Shown here: positions 7,225 to 10,430 of the stretch, piece by piece
Layout of the letters: every line of letters starts with the position of its first letter
Position numbering within the stretch: position 1 is the first letter of the stretch
From: Treponemataceae bacterium
Lineage (GTDB): Bacteria > Spirochaetota > Spirochaetia > Treponematales > Treponemataceae
Assembly (NCBI GenBank): GCA_024697985.1
Contig: JAILRX010000204.1
Coordinates: 1-10,430 of the forward strand
DNA length: 10,430 nt
Reading direction: 5' to 3'
Position numbers and translations under genes: made by a program
The notes under the pieces: generated by a model
Databases searched by the model: none
Seen by the model: the letters and a program-made list of their open reading frames with translations, nothing else
Told to the model about the DNA's origin: nothing

Positions 7225-8121
7225 TTAAAGTATAGCACAAGTTTCTACTTGTAAAAACAAATTTTTGGCGTTTTTGTCCATCTGAATTGTAAATTTATCA
7301 AAATCCATTTCAAGAACATCACAAATAAATTTATAGGTATTATCGATCAGTCTGGGCGTATTGGTTTTTCCGCGGAACGGAACTGGCGCAAGATATGGAG
7401 AATCCGTTTCCATCAAAAGACGGTCAAGCGGAATATAGCGAATCAGTTCCTTCATTTCATCCATGCGACTCTTTTTGGTGTACGTTACAGCTCCGCCAAG
7501 GGCAATGTACCAGCCCAAATCCAAAAAAGCTTCAGCTTCCTTTTTGCCGTAAGAAAAGCAATGTATTTCACCGTTATGGTATCCAACATTTTTTATACAT
7601 GAAAGAGTTCCGTCAAAAGCATCCCTTGAATGGATTACGACCGGCTTTTTCAACTCTCGGGCAAATTCAAGCTGCATTTCAAAAAACTCAGCTTCCTGTG
7701 TAAAAAGATCCGAATCAAATTCGCTTTCATCACGATGGTCGTTTCCATTTACGTTCCAATGATGATCAAGACCGCACTCACCTATCGCGACAAGTTTTTC
7801 TTTTTCAGAGCAGTTTTCAACGAACTGCCGGAGGATTTTCATCTGCTCACTTCTGTCCTTGATGGCATCAACGTCCGGCCAGATTCCGGCTGAAAAATAC
7901 AGCACCTTAAAAATCGCATCAGCCTTTTCAGAGCAGCCCTGCTCGGCAAGTTTTTGCAGGGCAGATTTTGCTACAGAAATCCTGTTTTCCAGATCATCAC
8001 AACGAGTTCCGATATCCATCAGAAAGGAAAAATCGGCGTCATAAAGTTCAGAAAAAAGGGATGGAACATCAATTCCAAGCTCATTAAGGTTCCTCAAATG
8101 AAAATGTGTATCTGTAAACAT
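7225..8121 (-). CDS. tatD: TatD-family metal-dependent DNase
   Basis: This 298-residue cytoplasmic TIM-barrel amidohydrolase-type nuclease belongs to a family that uses a two-metal centre to cleave DNA, with 3'-5' exonuclease activity shown for E. coli TatD. All expected metal ligands are visible: His6 and His8 in DTHFHL, Glu115 in IGECGLDHHW, His164 in VVIHSRDA, His187 in IHCFSY and Asp240 in METDSPYLAP. The latter is followed by the family signature FRGKTNTP. It is longer than the usual 255-265 residues, mainly from extra sequence near 57-70 and an acidic, His-containing insert near 123-140 (NVNGNDHRDESEFDSDLF). ATG 8121 has no Shine-Dalgarno, but a -10-like TAAACT ends 6 nt upstream. It is followed after 2 bp by the trpR-like gene, so the two are probably cotranscribed. 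It diverges from the MFS transporter gene, with starts 55 bp apart. Confidence 0.95.
   Translation of the reverse strand: MFTDTHFHLRNLNELGIDVPSLFSELYDADFSFLMDIGTRCDDLENRISVAKSALQKLAEQGCSEKADAIFKVLYFSAGIWPDVDAIKDRSEQMKILRQFVENCSEKEKLVAIGECGLDHHWNVNGNDHRDESEFDSDLFTQEAEFFEMQLEFARELKKPVVIHSRDAFDGTLSCIKNVGYHNGEIHCFSYGKKEAEAFLDLGWYIALGGAVTYTKKSRMDEMKELIRYIPLDRLLMETDSPYLAPVPFRGKTNTPRLIDNTYKFICDVLEMDFDKFTIQMDKNAKNLFLQVETCAIL
7229..7255 (-). promoter_or_regulatory. Candidate extended -10 promoter with overlapping palindromic operator for the trpR-like gene
   Basis: Reading the minus strand, TGC-TATACT (-10 hexamer 7234-7229 with an extended TG at 7237-7236) lies 6 nt before ATG 7222. A TTTACA -35-like hexamer at 7255-7250 gives a short 15-nt spacer, so the extended -10 would carry most of the activity. 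Between them is a perfect inverted repeat, ACAAGT-4 nt-ACTTGT (7237-7252). All of this lies inside the last codons of tatD, which also encode QVETCAIL, so coding constraint is the competing explanation. A dimeric helix-turn-helix regulator such as the downstream TrpR-like protein could bind here, as TrpR does at its own gene in E. coli. Confidence 0.4.
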
Positions 8122-8127
8122 GATAAA

Positions 8128-8156
8128 AGTTTACAGAAAATTTGCGCCTTCAGCAA
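8128..8156 (-). promoter_or_regulatory. Candidate tatD promoter (possible leaderless transcript)
   Basis: On the minus strand, TTGCTG (8156-8151), a 17-nt spacer and TAAACT (8133-8128) form a plausible sigma70-type promoter. TAAACT matches four of six -10 positions and TTGCTG keeps the TTG of the -35. The -10 ends 6 nt before ATG 8121, placing the expected transcription start on or beside the start codon. The weak hexamers keep confidence moderate. Confidence 0.4.
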
Positions 8157-8170
8157 CCTTGATATATACT
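8142..8170 (+). promoter_or_regulatory. Candidate MFS-GH2 operon promoter (possible leaderless transcript)
   Basis: TTGCGC (8142-8147), a 17-nt spacer and TATACT (8165-8170) form the best promoter match in the window. TATACT matches five of six -10 positions, and the spacer is optimal. The -10 ends 6 nt before ATG 8177, and no Shine-Dalgarno precedes that codon, so the mRNA may begin at the start codon. Its -35 lies inside the spacer of the opposing tatD promoter and vice versa, so the two could not easily be occupied by polymerase together. Confidence 0.55.
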
Positions 8171-8176
8171 TGTGCT

Positions 8177-9550
8177 ATGAGAACAAAAGTAGAATACACA
8201 TCCAGCGCAAAATTCAAAAGCGCTCTCGTAATTTTCAGTTTCATGGGACAGGTCGCCTGGGTAGTTGAAAACATGTACTTCAACGTATTCATCTACAAAA
8301 TGTTCAATGCTTCGGCCCAGGACATTTCTGCCATGGTAATCGCAAGTGCAGTCACGGCAGCACTTACAACCTTGCTCATCGGATGCCTTGCTGACTGCGT
8401 TCAAAAACGAAAGCTATTCATTTCGCTCGGATATATTCTGTGGGGTTTTTCAATCCTGATATTCTGCCTTTTACGTTCAGACATTCTTGAACATTTCGTC
8501 CGTGAAAAAGAAGGACTTTCCAAAATAATGGCGGTTTCCTCGCTTGGAATATCGCTCGTAATCATAATGGACTGCGTGATGACCTTTTTCGGTTCATCTG
8601 CAAATGATGCAAGTTTCAACGCATGGCTTACAGACTGCGGAAGCGACGGAAACAGAGGCAAAATCGAAGGCATAAACTCGATGATGCCGCTTATCGCAAT
8701 TCTGGCGGTTTTCGGTTCGTTCATGGCCTTCGACCTCGATCAAAGCTCAAGCTGGGTTAAAATCTACCTGATAATAGGAAGTGCAGTAATTATAATTGGT
8801 ATACTCGGATTTTTTCTTATCGAAGATCACATCAACGAAGGCGCTGCGGACACAAACAAGGATGCGGACAACACTGCCGGCGAAAAACTGATTTCCCGAT
8901 GGTCAAAAAGCGTAATCTACAGTTTCAGGCCATCAGTAATAAAGCAAAATCCGCTTTTGTACCTTACCTGCGTTGCTTTCGCACTTTTTGGAACCTCAAT
9001 CCAAATTTTCATGCCTTATCTAATCCTCTATTACGAAAAATCCCTTGGCATGGCAAACTACGTTCTGGTGATGGCGCCTGCAATTATTGTCGCCGCCGTA
9101 GTAACGGCCTTTTACGGAAAGGTTTTCGACCGACACGGTTTTGAAATTGCCATCATCTCCCCTATTGCAATGCTGATAGCAGGATATATATTCCTTTACT
9201 TTTTTACGAACATTCCTTGCGTTTTCATCGGATCGCTTTTGATGATGTCAGGTTACCTTACCGGAATGGCTGTTTTCGGAGCAAAACTCAGGGAGCAGAT
9301 TCCGCAGGACAAAACCGGAATGTTCCAGGGCATCAGAATCATAGCACAGGTGTTAATTCCTGGAATTATCGGACCGGCAATTGGAGCCGCTGTCCTAAAA
9401 AACGCACAGACCATCCTCAATTCGGACGGAACTACATCATTTTTACCGAACAACAATATCTTTCTTGCAGCCCTGATTGCAATTGCAGTTCTGGCAGCCT
9501 TTCTTGTAATCCAGATTCTCATCGGAAAAAAAAGGAACAAGGCTAATTGA
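8177..9550 (+). CDS. MFS transporter, probable sugar/oligosaccharide carrier
   Basis: This 457-residue inner-membrane carrier has twelve predicted hydrophobic segments in two six-helix halves joined by a hydrophilic loop (about residues 217-258, containing EGAADTNKDADNTAGEK). MFS motif A is present between helices 2 and 3 (GCLADCVQKRK, about 69-79), and its second-half equivalent is GKVFDRHG. The helix 4-5 region has a conserved-looking NDASFNAWLTDCGSDGNRGK (about 143-161). The frame is open from an ATG at 8120, but that start would overlap the tatD start codon and add 19 non-transporter-like residues. ATG 8177 sits 6 nt after a good -10 and begins MRTKVEYTSSAKFK, so it is preferred. Its TGA stop overlaps the glycoside hydrolase ATG by one base. 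The sugar role is inferred from that coupling; the substrate and the driving ion cannot be read from sequence. Drug export is a less likely alternative. Confidence 0.9.
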   Translation: MRTKVEYTSSAKFKSALVIFSFMGQVAWVVENMYFNVFIYKMFNASAQDISAMVIASAVTAALTTLLIGCLADCVQKRKLFISLGYILWGFSILIFCLLRSDILEHFVREKEGLSKIMAVSSLGISLVIIMDCVMTFFGSSANDASFNAWLTDCGSDGNRGKIEGINSMMPLIAILAVFGSFMAFDLDQSSSWVKIYLIIGSAVIIIGILGFFLIEDHINEGAADTNKDADNTAGEKLISRWSKSVIYSFRPSVIKQNPLLYLTCVAFALFGTSIQIFMPYLILYYEKSLGMANYVLVMAPAIIVAAVVTAFYGKVFDRHGFEIAIISPIAMLIAGYIFLYFFTNIPCVFIGSLLMMSGYLTGMAVFGAKLREQIPQDKTGMFQGIRIIAQVLIPGIIGPAIGAAVLKNAQTILNSDGTTSFLPNNNIFLAALIAIAVLAAFLVIQILIGKKRNKAN

Positions 9551-10430
9551 TGAAAGAAATGACTGAAGAAAAAATTCCCTTTTCAGAATATCCTCGACCG
9601 CAATTGAAGCGAAATTCATTCTTCAACCTGAACGGAAAATGGCTTTTGAACGGACTTCCTATTACGGTTCCGTTTCCACCAGAATCGGAGTTTTCTAATT
9701 ATGGCAAAGAAGTAAAAATCGGAGAGGAACTGATTTACGAAAAGTCTTTTTCACTGCCTGAAGATTTTGAGGAACATCGCTTAAATGGCGGAAAAATCCT
9801 ATTGAACTTTGGAGCCGTTGATCAGCAGGCAAAAGTTTTCGTTGATGAAAAATTCGCAGGAGAACATGAAGGCGGCTACCTACCCTTCAGTTTTGACGTA
9901 ACCGATTTTCTTTCCAAAAATCAAAACCATTCAATTCGAGTTGAAGCCATCGACAAACTTTCAACGGTATATCCATACGGAAAACAATGCGCAAAAAGCC
10001 ACGGAATGTGGTACACAAAGGTCAGCGGAATCTGGCAGACAGTCTGGATGGAATGCGTCGGAGAAAGTTATATCACATCAATAAAAATTGAAAGTTCAAC
10101 CAATAAAATTGAACTAAGCGCGCAATCCCTAATCTCTTCGTTCAAGGCTGATGAGCTGTATTTACTCGCAAAAATTCCCGCTGAAGACGGAAAAATCATT
10201 GAGAAACAGTTCGCTCTTGACCAAAAGGTCGTCTTCGACTTTTCTGATGAAAGCTTTTTCAAGGTCTGGACGCCGGAAAATCCAAATCTATACGATTTTT
10301 CGATTGAACTTTGCTCCAAACAAGATGACAATGCCGTCCTCGATAAAATTCAATCTTACTTTGCCCTCAGAACATTCAAGGCTGAAGTTTCAAAGGAAGG
10401 CTATCCGCAGCTTTTATTGAACGACAAACC
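9550..10430 (+). CDS. Glycoside hydrolase family 2 (beta-galactosidase/beta-glucuronidase type), C-terminus beyond window
   Basis: The first 293 residues are present, from ATG 9550 (MKEMTEEKIPFSEYPRPQLK). Clear GH2 landmarks are visible. RNSFFNLNGKW opens the N-terminal jelly-roll sugar-binding domain (about 17-170). GMWYTKVSGIWQTVWME (about 152-168) is its diagnostic C-terminal part. WTPENPNLYDFSIEL (about 240-254) and YFALRTF lie in the immunoglobulin-like second domain. The last residues, LLLNDKP, are where the catalytic barrel begins, so the acid/base and nucleophile glutamates are outside the window and activity cannot be confirmed. There is no signal peptide, so it is probably cytoplasmic and acts on what the MFS protein imports. 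The ATG shares a base with the transporter stop (TGATG), implying translational coupling. A second in-frame ATG at 9559 is a possible start. Confidence 0.92.
   Translation, partial: MKEMTEEKIPFSEYPRPQLKRNSFFNLNGKWLLNGLPITVPFPPESEFSNYGKEVKIGEELIYEKSFSLPEDFEEHRLNGGKILLNFGAVDQQAKVFVDEKFAGEHEGGYLPFSFDVTDFLSKNQNHSIRVEAIDKLSTVYPYGKQCAKSHGMWYTKVSGIWQTVWMECVGESYITSIKIESSTNKIELSAQSLISSFKADELYLLAKIPAEDGKIIEKQFALDQKVVFDFSDESFFKVWTPENPNLYDFSIELCSKQDDNAVLDKIQSYFALRTFKAEVSKEGYPQLLLNDK

Noticed and set aside
6828..7235. Plus-strand 135-codon frame antisense to the trpR-like gene.
   Set aside because: The minus-strand frame has a clear TrpR-family match; the plus frame is Ser/Phe-rich shadow sequence.
7223..7240. 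TTG start at 7240 for the trpR-like gene, adding six residues.
   Set aside because: It overlaps the tatD end and has no ribosome-binding site; the ATG at 7222 gives a clean 2-bp junction.
8120..8176. MFS reading frame extended to an ATG at 8120, adding 19 residues.
   Set aside because: It would overlap the divergent tatD start codon, contains the best promoter match, has no ribosome-binding site, and the extra residues do not resemble a transporter N-terminus.

Overview
The window reads as a chromosomal stretch of a spirochaete, most likely a host-associated or anaerobic Treponema. This is inferred from style, not from a marker gene: moderate-to-low GC, a very large lipoprotein built of fibronectin type III modules, a long exported ankyrin-repeat protein, and a sugar transporter coupled to a glycoside hydrolase. 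No rRNA, tRNA, CRISPR array, insertion sequence or phage gene was seen. Six protein-coding genes fill almost everything. The two outermost genes run off the window edges.

Left half, envelope proteins. Positions 1-3854 (minus strand) are one uninterrupted reading frame for a predicted FnIII-module lipoprotein whose C-terminus lies outside the window. An AT-rich 199-bp divergent intergenic region separates it from a plus-strand gene (4054-6864) for a 936-residue protein with a Sec signal peptide followed by about 26 ankyrin repeats and nothing else. Both are predicted to be exported, and both look like binding scaffolds rather than enzymes.

Middle, housekeeping and regulation. Converging on the ankyrin gene, with 10 bp between stop codons, is a minus-strand pair: a TatD-family metal-dependent nuclease (7225-8121), followed after 2 bp by a small TrpR-superfamily regulator (6875-7222). 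The regulator keeps the TrpR helix-turn-helix and its two arginines, but several residues that hold tryptophan in E. coli TrpR look different.

Right half, sugar use. Divergent from tatD, a 12-TM MFS transporter (8177-9550) overlaps by one base the start of a family 2 glycoside hydrolase (9550 to beyond the window end). This is probably a small operon importing and cleaving a glycoside or oligosaccharide.

The most unusual signal is regulatory. The starts of tatD, the trpR-like gene and the MFS gene all lack a Shine-Dalgarno sequence. Each has a -10-like hexamer (TAAACT, TATACT, TATACT) ending exactly 6 nt before the ATG, so transcription would begin at or next to the start codon (leaderless mRNAs). 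The tatD and MFS promoters interlock within 55 bp, and a perfect 6+4+6 palindrome sits over the putative promoter of the TrpR-like gene. The ankyrin gene, by contrast, has a textbook strong Shine-Dalgarno.
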